Assembly (NCBI GenBank): GCA_017520105.1
Contig: JAFWRL010000198.1
Span: forward strand, 1 to 8,957
Source: Fibrobacter sp.
Lineage (GTDB): Bacteria; Fibrobacterota; Fibrobacteria; Fibrobacterales; Fibrobacteraceae
DNA: 8,957 bases
Direction: 5' to 3'
In this document: in pieces, positions 1-6,380 of the stretch
Layout: every line of letters begins with the position of its first letter
How positions within the stretch are numbered: the first letter of the stretch is position 1
Position numbers and translations under genes: made by a program
The notes under the pieces: model-generated
The model's input: the letters and a program-made list of their open reading frames with translations, nothing else
What the model was told of the DNA's origin: nothing
The model's database searches: none

Positions 1-1
1 A

Positions 2-706
2 CATTCTTGGGCCGGATTATGGATTACTGATGTTCCGCCTTTAAAAAAGTACAACGAAAACAATTACGAATGGCTACAGACGCCTTCACGGAATTTCATA
101 ACAAAGTACCCGGAAAGTCCATACACGCCCGTTTTACGAGCATTATTCAACGACACGTTAATGCATGAACTTGCAAACAACGAAGAAAAACTCGATATCC
201 ATCTTTATGAAGAAGACAATAGGCATATTGCATTCGGGCTGGGATTTTTAATCGGGAAATCGCTGTTTGGTTCCGGTCTAGAAGCCGAAAAAGAAACATT
301 TTCTGCCACCATACCGCATGTCCGATTACAGATTCTACGATTCGTGGCGCAAGTGCAATGCGACATGTATTTCCACGAAGGATTAAATGCAGTAGGATTG
401 AACGGGCATCTAGGATACAACCTCGAATTTGGCGATTACGGATTGGATGTGCTGGCGGGAATCGGCATAGAGCAGTTCTTGGAAGATAAAGATTCCACCG
501 TTTACAAGGCTTATACATTCGGTGTGCAGGGATTCAAGAGAATCTTTTTTACAGGATTTGGCGCAATCGCTCCCAATATTCAATGGACTTTAAAAACCTT
601 TAAATACAAATCTCCCGAAACAGGCCGAAGGAGAAGAGTCTATATCAATCAGTTCTATGTAGGAGTGGTTCTTGATTTCGTTCTCCCTATTTCAGAAATA
701 AAATAG
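2..706 (+). CDS. Envelope protein with C-terminal barrel-like domain, 5'-truncated by window edge (paralogue of next gene)
   Basis: The reading frame is open from base 2 to a TAG at 704-706, giving 234 visible residues and no start. An ATG at 161 exists, but it is not the likely start, because similarity to the next gene's product extends upstream of it. Here S-W-A-x-L-W, then F-x-x-K-Y-P-x-S, match the neighbour from about its residue 188 onward, so roughly 190 residues probably lie left of the window. The later part (GFLIGKS, LGYNLEFGDYGLDVLAGIG, PNIQW, N-x-F-Y-V-G) alternates polar and hydrophobic residues like beta-strands of an outer-membrane barrel. The gene ends 12 bases before the next start, so the two are probably co-transcribed. 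I do not recognise a named family. Function is unknown; the tandem paralogy is the firm observation. Confidence 0.8.
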   Translation, partial: HSWAGLWITDVPPLKKYNENNYEWLQTPSRNFITKYPESPYTPVLRALFNDTLMHELANNEEKLDIHLYEEDNRHIAFGLGFLIGKSLFGSGLEAEKETFSATIPHVRLQILRFVAQVQCDMYFHEGLNAVGLNGHLGYNLEFGDYGLDVLAGIGIEQFLEDKDSTVYKAYTFGVQGFKRIFFTGFGAIAPNIQWTLKTFKYKSPETGRRRRVYINQFYVGVVLDFVLPISEIK

Positions 707-718
707 AGTTATAAAAAT

Positions 719-2014
719 ATGCACCGATTGATTTTTATTCTACTCCTGATTCTTTCTGCTTGCAGCCTGTGCAATGCCGAAAAAATTGACGCCTGCGTAT
801 TTGACCAATACGTTCTCGGAATGCTTAATGAAAATGCGGTCTCGGACAGTTCTAGAAGGCATCTGGAACTGCTGGACTTTATCGCCGAGCAAGGACACAA
901 AGCAAGCGCAGAGATCTGTACAGACAAAGAACAACGCGAAAAAATGATACGAATCGCCTATACGCTTTATGATGAAAAGAAAGGCGATAACGAATTCAAC
1001 AACGTTTATCCCAAGTACGCCTTTTTTACAGGCAAAGAAGAAGATGGTCGAATCGCGACAAACGAAGATAATGCGATGTACAACCTGCTTTTGGACTACA
1101 TGATCGCAAAGTACGACAACCAGTACGCTTTTCAGAAAAAAGAAATGCTGAAAAAATATCCGGACGGATCAAAGATTCTCGCATCCAGTATCGCCCAGAA
1201 ACTCTTTACTACCGAACGACTTATGAGTATTGCTACCAGTTTGGCTAAAAGCGCGGCCGAAGTAGCTTGGGATCTGTCTTCATCATGGGCAGAGCTATGG
1301 TTCCAGAATGAAAGCCCATTAGGACGCCATGAAAAATTTGATTATGACTACTCATGGATATTGGACATCCGCGACAGGTTCTTGCAAAAATACCCTGACA
1401 GCCGTTACAAGGCAGCCATTATGGCGATTATGGACGACAATATTTCTAGTCAAATGACTCAGTACGACAGGGATGACGGCTATTTCAGTTTTGGCTTTGG
1501 TTTTTCTTTAGGGAAATCCATAAAAAGTTCTTCGTTAAAAAAAGTCGATGAAACCTTGACAGCGGGATTTCCTGAAGGGCGTTTGCAATTTTACAATTTC
1601 GTTATCCAATTCCAAAACGACCTCCTCATTGCTAAAAATGCATCTCCCAGTTTTGATTTATTCTTGGGATACGCTTTTGATTTCGACAAATTCAGGGTCG
1701 ATGTCATGGGAGGCATTGGATTTACATCATTCTGCTTTGATAATGATACGACAAACAACACGTCATTCCTAGGAAGCGCTCAGATAGTCAAAAAGCTCCC
1801 TTTGGGCGACATACTCTATCTTTCTCCCAAATTCCAATGGATTGTGAAGGGAGTCCATTTTGATGATCCGTTTTCCAGTCGTAAGCGCTGGGGTTTAATC
1901 AACCACTTTCTATTCGGCTTAATTTTCGAAGCTCAATTGCCGTTATCAAAGTTAAATACTAAGGACAGCGGCAAAAAACACGACCTCATCCGAAGAACAA
2001 GCATTCGTAAATAG
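719..2014 (+). CDS. Putative envelope lipoprotein with helical middle and C-terminal barrel-like domain
   Basis: A 431-residue protein. The N-terminus has a short charged start, a hydrophobic run (residues 4-14) and L-S-A-C at 12-15, which fits a signal peptidase II lipobox with Cys15. A signal peptidase I cut after C-N-A (20) is an alternative. Residues about 21-250 look helical and hold two similar K-Y-P-D-x-x-x units (145-151 and 224-230), reminiscent of TPR-type outer-membrane lipoproteins. Residues about 255-410 look like amphipathic beta-strands (GYFSFGFGFSLGKS, LGYAFDFDKFRVDVMGGIG, LSPKFQW, INHFLFGLIF) and align with the upstream partial gene. A basic tail (about 413-431) follows the last strand and is absent from the paralogue. 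The ATG at 719 lacks a clear Shine-Dalgarno; coupling to the upstream gene is likely. Function unknown, with an outer-membrane structural or transport role inferred. This stretch looks more AT-rich than the genes from 3265 on. Confidence 0.85.
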   Translation: MHRLIFILLLILSACSLCNAEKIDACVFDQYVLGMLNENAVSDSSRRHLELLDFIAEQGHKASAEICTDKEQREKMIRIAYTLYDEKKGDNEFNNVYPKYAFFTGKEEDGRIATNEDNAMYNLLLDYMIAKYDNQYAFQKKEMLKKYPDGSKILASSIAQKLFTTERLMSIATSLAKSAAEVAWDLSSSWAELWFQNESPLGRHEKFDYDYSWILDIRDRFLQKYPDSRYKAAIMAIMDDNISSQMTQYDRDDGYFSFGFGFSLGKSIKSSSLKKVDETLTAGFPEGRLQFYNFVIQFQNDLLIAKNASPSFDLFLGYAFDFDKFRVDVMGGIGFTSFCFDNDTTNNTSFLGSAQIVKKLPLGDILYLSPKFQWIVKGVHFDDPFSSRKRWGLINHFLFGLIFEAQLPLSKLNTKDSGKKHDLIRRTSIRK

Positions 2015-2040
2015 ACGAGAGGATGACCTCAAAGCTCAAA

Positions 2041-2059
2041 GCACACTTATAAAGTGTGC
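2041..2059. terminator. Hairpin between convergent genes, possible terminator
   Basis: GCACACTT (2041-2048) and AAGTGTGC (2052-2059) form a perfect 8-bp stem with a 3-base ATA loop. It lies 26 bases after the stop of the rightward gene and 4 bases after the stop of the leftward RNase H gene. On the minus strand it is followed by a moderately T-rich TTTGAGCTTT. On the plus strand no T-run follows, so termination is better supported for the RNase H transcript than for the rightward one. Confidence 0.5.
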
Positions 2060-2063
2060 GACC

Positions 2064-2648
2064 TCACCCCTTCTTCGCTTTTGCGATGGCTTCTTTCGCT
2101 AGTTTATCTACAAGTTCGTTCCACTTGACGCCGGTGTGGGCGGCGACCTTTTCGAACTGGACCCTGTGAAGGTAAGGTTTTGCAGCAGCAACGTACATCT
2201 TCGCGATATTGCTCTTTGCCTGCCATTCGCCTTTTGCCCAACGAGCGATTCCCTCGTAGTCATGGCAAATGACGCCCGTCATGTCGTGAGCGTCCAACCA
2301 TTTCATTGCCTGGAATGACGCCATCACTTCCCCGTCGATATTGCGGCTTTCTGCGTCAAATGCCGTAATTCCCGAACCACGGGCAAGTTCCTTGTCGTCT
2401 TCAGTAACGACAAATGCCCAGCCAGCAGGGCCAAATCCTGGCGAAAACGAACCATCGACAAATACGCGGATTCCATCAGGTGCCGGAGCTTTCATCCCGT
2501 CAAGCCAGGCCTGCGCTTCTTCACGTGAACCGAAGGACTTGAATAGCACACCCTTGACACCGTGGGTCAATCTTTCGCATTCTGTCCACGTTGTTACGAT
2601 TTTTTTTTCATTTTCGCTTTTTACTGCATAGAATTTTTGTTTGGGCAT
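2064..2648 (-). CDS. rnhA: Ribonuclease HI with N-terminal viroplasmin-type domain
   Basis: A 194-residue endoribonuclease expected to cut the RNA strand of RNA/DNA hybrids in the cytoplasm, removing primers and R-loops. Residues 1-50 (KFYAVK, T-x-W-x-E-C, G-V-x-G-V-L-F-K-S-F, A-x-x-W-L) match the small viroplasmin/hybrid-binding domain found on many bacterial and eukaryotic RNases H1. The RNase H fold runs from about 59 to 190. The metal-binding carboxylates are in place: D65 (VFVDGS), E107 (DGEVMA), D130 (CHDYEG) and D181 (ELVDKLAKEA), with the flexible-loop His171 (AAHTGVKWNE). Length is normal for this two-domain type. The start is ATG with no clear Shine-Dalgarno. A run of nine A bases on the coding strand (2600-2608) spans codons 14-17. 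The gene is convergent with the left paralogues and divergent from the 2696 operon. The family call is firm. Confidence 0.95.
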   Translation of the reverse strand: MPKQKFYAVKSENEKKIVTTWTECERLTHGVKGVLFKSFGSREEAQAWLDGMKAPAPDGIRVFVDGSFSPGFGPAGWAFVVTEDDKELARGSGITAFDAESRNIDGEVMASFQAMKWLDAHDMTGVICHDYEGIARWAKGEWQAKSNIAKMYVAAAKPYLHRVQFEKVAAHTGVKWNELVDKLAKEAIAKAKKG

Positions 2649-2695
2649 GGCGCAAATTTAATATATTTTTGTCGAAATAAAAATTAGGAGCACCT
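2649..2695. promoter_or_regulatory. Short AT-rich divergent promoter region
   Basis: Only 47 bases separate the RNase H start (leftward) from the TTG start of the rightward operon, so both promoters must lie here or overlap the coding ends. TATATT at 2662-2667 could be a -10 for the rightward operon, and the overlapping AATATA (2660-2665) reads TATATT leftward. I found no convincing -35 box at normal spacing for either, so exact promoters are not assigned. Confidence 0.4.
2686..2690 (+). promoter_or_regulatory. Shine-Dalgarno AGGAG for the TTG start at 2696
   Basis: AGGAG sits 5 bases ahead of TTG at 2696. The next in-frame ATG (2741) has no such site, so this element is the main reason for preferring the TTG start. 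Supporting geometry: a -10 at 2662-2667 would give a leader of about 20 bases. Confidence 0.5.
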
Positions 2696-3262
2696 TTGTT
2701 TTCATCATCGTGTTTTGCCGATGGCAAAAAATTTTTCCCGATGCGGTTATTCTGCAAGCCACTTTTGTATAGGTGGTTCAGGTCGAAAGTGGGAAAAAGC
2801 AAAGGCACCAAGTCGTTTTCATTCCCCAAATCGTTGCAAGATCACGAAAAAACAGTATTCTTTTTACCGGAAGACAAGAAAATCGCAAAGACTATTCTTG
2901 ACGAACTCCCAGAAGAGAGCCTCAAGACCATCTTGTTCATTGCTCATGGCGATTTAGAGATTCTTTTGGAGAAGAAAAAGGCGACGGCGTCTTACTATAC
3001 CGATAAAGGATGCCGCTATGGGGAACCCCTTTTCGAAAGGCTTGAATACCAGGTAAAAGCGTATTCACCTGTCGCCTGCGTCTATCTTGGCCCGTTCAAA
3101 CCGCAATTTCTGTATCTCGCCTTGGCTAGCGGAGCCGCGTTACGCGTTGGTTTCGACTGTGCCAAGGAATACCCGTTCCTGAATGTCAGTCTCCATCCGC
3201 TCAAGACCATTTCTCCGGCAAGGATGATGGCTCGTTATTTTGTGAAGGAGCCTAAGGACTAG
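2696..3262 (+). CDS. Hypothetical protein, first gene of the PHP operon
   Basis: 188 residues from the TTG at 2696, or 173 if translation begins at the ATG at 2741. The TTG has AGGAG in front; the shorter form begins more naturally (MRLFCKPLLYRWFRSK) but lacks a Shine-Dalgarno. There is no signal peptide or membrane segment, and the N-terminus is strongly basic. The recognisable part is about residues 125-170: a Leu-Gly-Pro-Phe-Lys-Pro-Gln-Phe stretch, then ALASGAALRVGFD and YPFLNVSLHP. This resembles the central portion of heptosyltransferase-like (GT9) proteins and of small Bacteroidetes proteins such as DUF6913, but at under 200 residues it is too short for a full two-domain glycosyltransferase. 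I make no functional assignment. It ends 2 bases before the PHP gene, so co-expression is likely. Confidence 0.8.
   Translation: MFSSSCFADGKKFFPMRLFCKPLLYRWFRSKVGKSKGTKSFSFPKSLQDHEKTVFFLPEDKKIAKTILDELPEESLKTILFIAHGDLEILLEKKKATASYYTDKGCRYGEPLFERLEYQVKAYSPVACVYLGPFKPQFLYLALASGAALRVGFDCAKEYPFLNVSLHPLKTISPARMMARYFVKEPKD
2713..2729 (+). other. Hairpin plus T-run near the start of the operon
   Basis: TTTTGCC (2713-2719) and GGCAAAA (2723-2729) form a perfect 7-bp stem with a GAT loop, followed by AA and TTTTT (2732-2736). The shape is like a weak intrinsic terminator or attenuator. It lies inside the coding sequence if the TTG start is used, but in the 5' leader if the ATG at 2741 is used. The stem is A/T-rich, so it may be fortuitous. 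Confidence 0.3.
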
Positions 3263-3264
3263 CC

Positions 3265-4137
3265 ATGCAGAGAATTTCTTCGACAATCATTACCGAAAGC
3301 GGCGGTTATGCGGACTTGCATCTGCATACGAAACTTTCCGACGGGACGCTCGCTGTCGATGAACTGCTCACGCTCTGCAAACGCAAGGGACTGCGGTGCA
3401 TTTCAATCACGGACCACGACAATCTCGACAGTTACAAGCTCGCCGAAGAACCGGCCAAGGAAATCGGGCTCGAAATTATTCCGGGTATCGAGATTTCTGC
3501 GGTGTGGCAGGGCAAGGACATTCACATTCTGGGCTATTTCTGCGATCCGACGAACCTCGCCCTGAACATGGAACTTGAGGATTTCGCGAAGCAGCGCATT
3601 GCGCGCGTGAAGGCGATTATCAAGAAACTTAATGCGCTCGGTATCGGCATTACGTTCGAAAAGGTGCATTCGTACTGCAAGGGTAAAATTATTGGGCGTC
3701 CGCATATCGCCATGTCGCTTGTCGATGAAGAGTACATTTCGAACTTCTCCGAAGCGTTCACGAAATACCTCGGTGACGGTTGCATTGCTTTTGTCGAAAA
3801 GAAAGGCCTCAATCCGCAGGAGACTATCAGGCTTATCGAAAATGCCGGCGGTATTGCCGTCCTCGCCCACCCGTACAAATCCGGACTCAGCGACCAGTTC
3901 ATCGAAAGTATGGTGGAATGGGGCATTCAGGGCATGGAAGTCTATAGCCCGGCGCAGAAAGGTGCCGTAGGCCGTAAATACAAGGAAATGGCACAGAGGT
4001 TCGGACTTGTGGGTACTGGCGGTTCGGACTTCCATACCGAAAACGGGACTTACCCCCCAGGTTGTATGAAAATGCCATACACTGTCGTACAGGCGCTTCG
4101 CGAAAGACGCGAAAAATCTCGTGCGGAATGGTTCTAA
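3265..4137 (+). CDS. PHP-domain metallophosphoesterase / 5'-3' exonuclease (YciV/RNase AM-like)
   Basis: A 290-residue PHP-family phosphoesterase. Relatives remove 5' nucleotides from short RNAs or hydrolyse nucleoside 3',5'-bisphosphates in the cytoplasm using a three-metal site. The metal-ligand motifs appear in family order: DLHLHT (D17, H19, H21), ITDHDN (D50, H51), PGIEIS (E76), HILGY (H87), GRPH (H147), LAHP (H202), and GGSDFH (D255, H257). G-M-E-V-Y (223-227) is also typical. The insert at about 94-195 is the helical region of the YciV/TrpH-like subgroup rather than of histidinol phosphatase or polymerase PHP domains. Length is normal (about 280-300). The start is ATG with AAGGA (3254-3258) 6 bases ahead. 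Its stop overlaps the start of the next gene by one base (TAATG). The exact substrate (RNA 5' end or pAp-like nucleotide) cannot be decided here. Confidence 0.9.
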   Translation: MQRISSTIITESGGYADLHLHTKLSDGTLAVDELLTLCKRKGLRCISITDHDNLDSYKLAEEPAKEIGLEIIPGIEISAVWQGKDIHILGYFCDPTNLALNMELEDFAKQRIARVKAIIKKLNALGIGITFEKVHSYCKGKIIGRPHIAMSLVDEEYISNFSEAFTKYLGDGCIAFVEKKGLNPQETIRLIENAGGIAVLAHPYKSGLSDQFIESMVEWGIQGMEVYSPAQKGAVGRKYKEMAQRFGLVGTGGSDFHTENGTYPPGCMKMPYTVVQALRERREKSRAEWF

Positions 4138-6194
4138 TGAATCGAGGATATTTATTAATCGTTCTTGTTTGGATGCTGGCTTCCAGCGTTTTTGGCGATG
4201 TTCTCCATGCCAAGCGTTATACGCTCCCGACTCCGCAGGATTCCATTTTTGAGACGGTCAACGGCCCCGACCCGGCTCCGAGAGAGACTGATGCGGGGCG
4301 TTGGGTTATTCCGTTACGCGAGGTGATGCAGCGTACATACGATGTTTCCGGGCAAAAATCGGAATGGGTGCTCGGCACGTCCATCTTGGGCAGTCCGGAA
4401 CTTCACATGAGGTCCCTAGGAATTGGCTCGCTCAGCAAACGTTACCCCAGCAAACTTGCCGGAATTTACACGACACGTTTGAGCTATGACGCATCGACGC
4501 TCGCCTTGAACGGTGAAAACGGTATTCTCTTTGAAGAACGCCATGGGATTCCTGTCGATACGCCTATTACGGACATCAACTGGGAACGTGGCGCATTTGA
4601 AGGGAACGCGCTTCGCCTTGAATTCCGCCGCCTTGTGACGGACTCGGTTACGCTCGACCTTGGCGTTTCAAGCCATTCCGACATGCTTTCGAAGCCTTAT
4701 GAATACCAGCCAGTGACGCATTCCCCCTTCTTTGCCTTGGGACGCGACTCTACGGAAATTCCGTTTGGCGGACGAAACATAGCCATGAACAGCATGCATC
4801 TTCAGCCTATTGTCACATGGCGATTTGGCTTTGGCAAGGCGTTCTTCAAGATAAACTATTTGAGTCTTGATAATGCGGACAATACGACGCACAAGGTTTT
4901 GCTCGACACGCTAGACCCGACTGTCCGCAAATTCCAGACGGATCCGTATAGAATCATCATCGAGACGCGTACTTATGGCGGAGGCGTCGAGTTCTACCCT
5001 GTCAAGGGTTTGACTCTCGGTACAGAAATCCATTACGGCAACCATGAAATAGACTTGCGGGGCCTTTCCAGAATCAGGAACGGCATGGATACGACTTATA
5101 ATGAAGACGACTTGCCGGTCATTAAAGTCAATTATTATGATACGAGCAAGGTTCGCAACTACGAAACGATTCTTGGAAGTTTTGATGCCCGTTACAACAT
5201 GTTCCTGAATCCGAAAGTTCACTTTGAATACGAATTCCTGAACACCGAAGAGACTGGAAACGACAAGAAAAAGAGGGAGTATTACCAGGACCGCGAAATC
5301 GGTTATGCCGAAGTTTCGGACACGTTGTTCGGCAAGGCTTTGTTCCGCGTCCAGGCCGGATTACAGCGCAACAGTTCGCTTTTGAATACCGTTGATTTCG
5401 CACCGGCTTTTTCTGTTGACGGAACGTACCTCCTCCCCTATCATTTGATGGCAAGCGCTTCTTACCGCCATGACAACAAGTTCCCCGACGTAAATCACAT
5501 CAAGCTTGTCGAGACTGGCAGAATCGCGTTCCCTAACGAAGACCTCAAGCACGAAGTTCGCGACCGCGCTACGGCAAACATCGTATGGCAAAAGCGGGAT
5601 GTCTTTTACGGACTCGGTCTGCGTTACGAGCATGCAAATAACTTGATTAAGCCTAGCTGGGCTGTCAAAGGCGGGTTGGATACGACTTATACTTACGATG
5701 AGTTATTCGATACGACTTACGCAGATGTTGCTGATTCTGTCAAGTCGGCGTTCCGCTACGAGAACTTGGATCATGCCCACACGCTCGATTGGCTTATGCA
5801 GGTGGGGTTCCGCCTCGGGAACTGGAAATTCTATTTGGAACGAGGTCAAAAGATTACACGCACAAAGCTTATCGACACACCATCGCTTTATTATAAAGGA
5901 AGTATCCATTGGCAAAACCGTTTTGTCAAGGATAGGCTCGGTGTAAGCGTTCGCGTTGATTTCCAGTGGTTCAACAACCGCTTCGACTGCACCATCAACG
6001 AAAAAGGCGAGCCGGAACTCGTCCAGCTTAAGAAATATCTTGCGATGGATTTCGAAGCTCGCATGCAGATTCTTTCGTTTGAACTCTACAACCGCATCGA
6101 GAACTTCAATCACAGCATTTACATGCCAGAATCGGGCTACACGCCCGAAGGCCTGCGATTCGCTTACGGCATCGTCTGGACGTTTGGGAACTAA
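4137..6194 (+). CDS. Large outer-membrane beta-barrel protein, porin-like, no TonB plug
   Basis: 685 residues from the ATG at 4137, which overlaps the PHP stop (TAATG). The frame stays open upstream to an ATG at 4062, but only from 4137 does the protein begin with a signal peptide (MNRGYLLIVLVWMLASSVFG, probable cut after Gly20). After a roughly 60-residue linker, the rest is alternating beta-strands with polar Asp/Thr/Tyr loops. Features include LGSP, D-T-P-I-T-D-I-N-W, many strands of the FRRLVTDSVTLDLGVSSHS kind, and a terminal strand ending Y-G-I-V-W-T-F-G-N. This resembles the barrels of TonB-dependent receptors and the Bacteroidetes 'putative porin' family. I see no plug domain or TonB box, so a porin or plug-less barrel is more likely than an active receptor. 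The motif DTTY occurs at residues 318, 515 and 525. The substrate is unknown. Translation is probably coupled to the PHP gene. Confidence 0.85.
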   Translation: MNRGYLLIVLVWMLASSVFGDVLHAKRYTLPTPQDSIFETVNGPDPAPRETDAGRWVIPLREVMQRTYDVSGQKSEWVLGTSILGSPELHMRSLGIGSLSKRYPSKLAGIYTTRLSYDASTLALNGENGILFEERHGIPVDTPITDINWERGAFEGNALRLEFRRLVTDSVTLDLGVSSHSDMLSKPYEYQPVTHSPFFALGRDSTEIPFGGRNIAMNSMHLQPIVTWRFGFGKAFFKINYLSLDNADNTTHKVLLDTLDPTVRKFQTDPYRIIIETRTYGGGVEFYPVKGLTLGTEIHYGNHEIDLRGLSRIRNGMDTTYNEDDLPVIKVNYYDTSKVRNYETILGSFDARYNMFLNPKVHFEYEFLNTEETGNDKKKREYYQDREIGYAEVSDTLFGKALFRVQAGLQRNSSLLNTVDFAPAFSVDGTYLLPYHLMASASYRHDNKFPDVNHIKLVETGRIAFPNEDLKHEVRDRATANIVWQKRDVFYGLGLRYEHANNLIKPSWAVKGGLDTTYTYDELFDTTYADVADSVKSAFRYENLDHAHTLDWLMQVGFRLGNWKFYLERGQKITRTKLIDTPSLYYKGSIHWQNRFVKDRLGVSVRVDFQWFNNRFDCTINEKGEPELVQLKKYLAMDFEARMQILSFELYNRIENFNHSIYMPESGYTPEGLRFAYGIVWTFGN

Positions 6195-6222
6195 TCCGCA
6201 CGTCACTGGGCGCCAACACACT

Positions 6223-6372
6223 CGTCATCCTGAACGAATGTGAAGGATCCAGTCAAATCGAGCCTATGCAACTCAAGAAATGATTGGATTCTTCATTCCA
6301 AACGTATATACTAGAAATAATGGTTTCTATCGGCACTCAGTGCCTCCAGAATGACGGGTCACCAGAATGACG
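6223..6372. repeat. Modular inverted-repeat element (REP/MITE-like) with duplicated end arm
   Basis: The gap between two convergent genes holds an outer inverted pair: CGTCATCCTG (6223-6232) against CAGAATGACG (6347-6356), 9 of 10 bases matching. Inside, GAATGTGAAGGATCCAGT (6236-6253) pairs imperfectly with ATTGGATTCTTCATTCC (6283-6299). Further in are TAGAAA/TTTCTA (6312-6317/6324-6329) and the near-palindrome GGCACT-C-AGTGCC (6332-6344). CCAGAATGACG occurs twice (6346-6356 and 6362-6372) as a 16-base direct repeat. The style matches interspersed 'CGTCATTCTG ... GGATCC ... CAGAATGACG' repeats known from several bacterial genomes. There is no ORF inside. It may also help end transcription from both flanking genes, as no ordinary terminator is visible in the gap. 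Confidence 0.75.
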
Positions 6373-6380
6373 TTGATTGA

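Noticed and set aside
147..518. 123-codon open frame on the minus strand
   Set aside because: Antisense to the first paralogue, which is supported by homology to its neighbour.
2064..2648. Viral or retroelement origin suggested by the viroplasmin domain
   Set aside because: This domain is common on cellular RNases H1, and there is no reverse transcriptase or integrase nearby.
3534..3926. 130-codon open frame on the minus strand
   Set aside because: Antisense shadow of the PHP gene with no motif.
3403..4035. 210-codon open frame on the minus strand
   Set aside because: It lies wholly inside the PHP gene, whose motifs are complete; the antisense translation has no recognisable domain.
4062..4136. 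Upstream ATG extending the large barrel gene by 25 residues
   Set aside because: It overlaps the PHP gene and would bury the clear signal peptide that starts at 4137.
5703..6221. 172-codon open frame on the minus strand
   Set aside because: Antisense to the end of the large barrel gene; composition reflects the barrel codons read backwards.
6223..6372. CRISPR array
   Set aside because: Only two short 11-base copies in an inverted-repeat context; no regular repeats with unique spacers.
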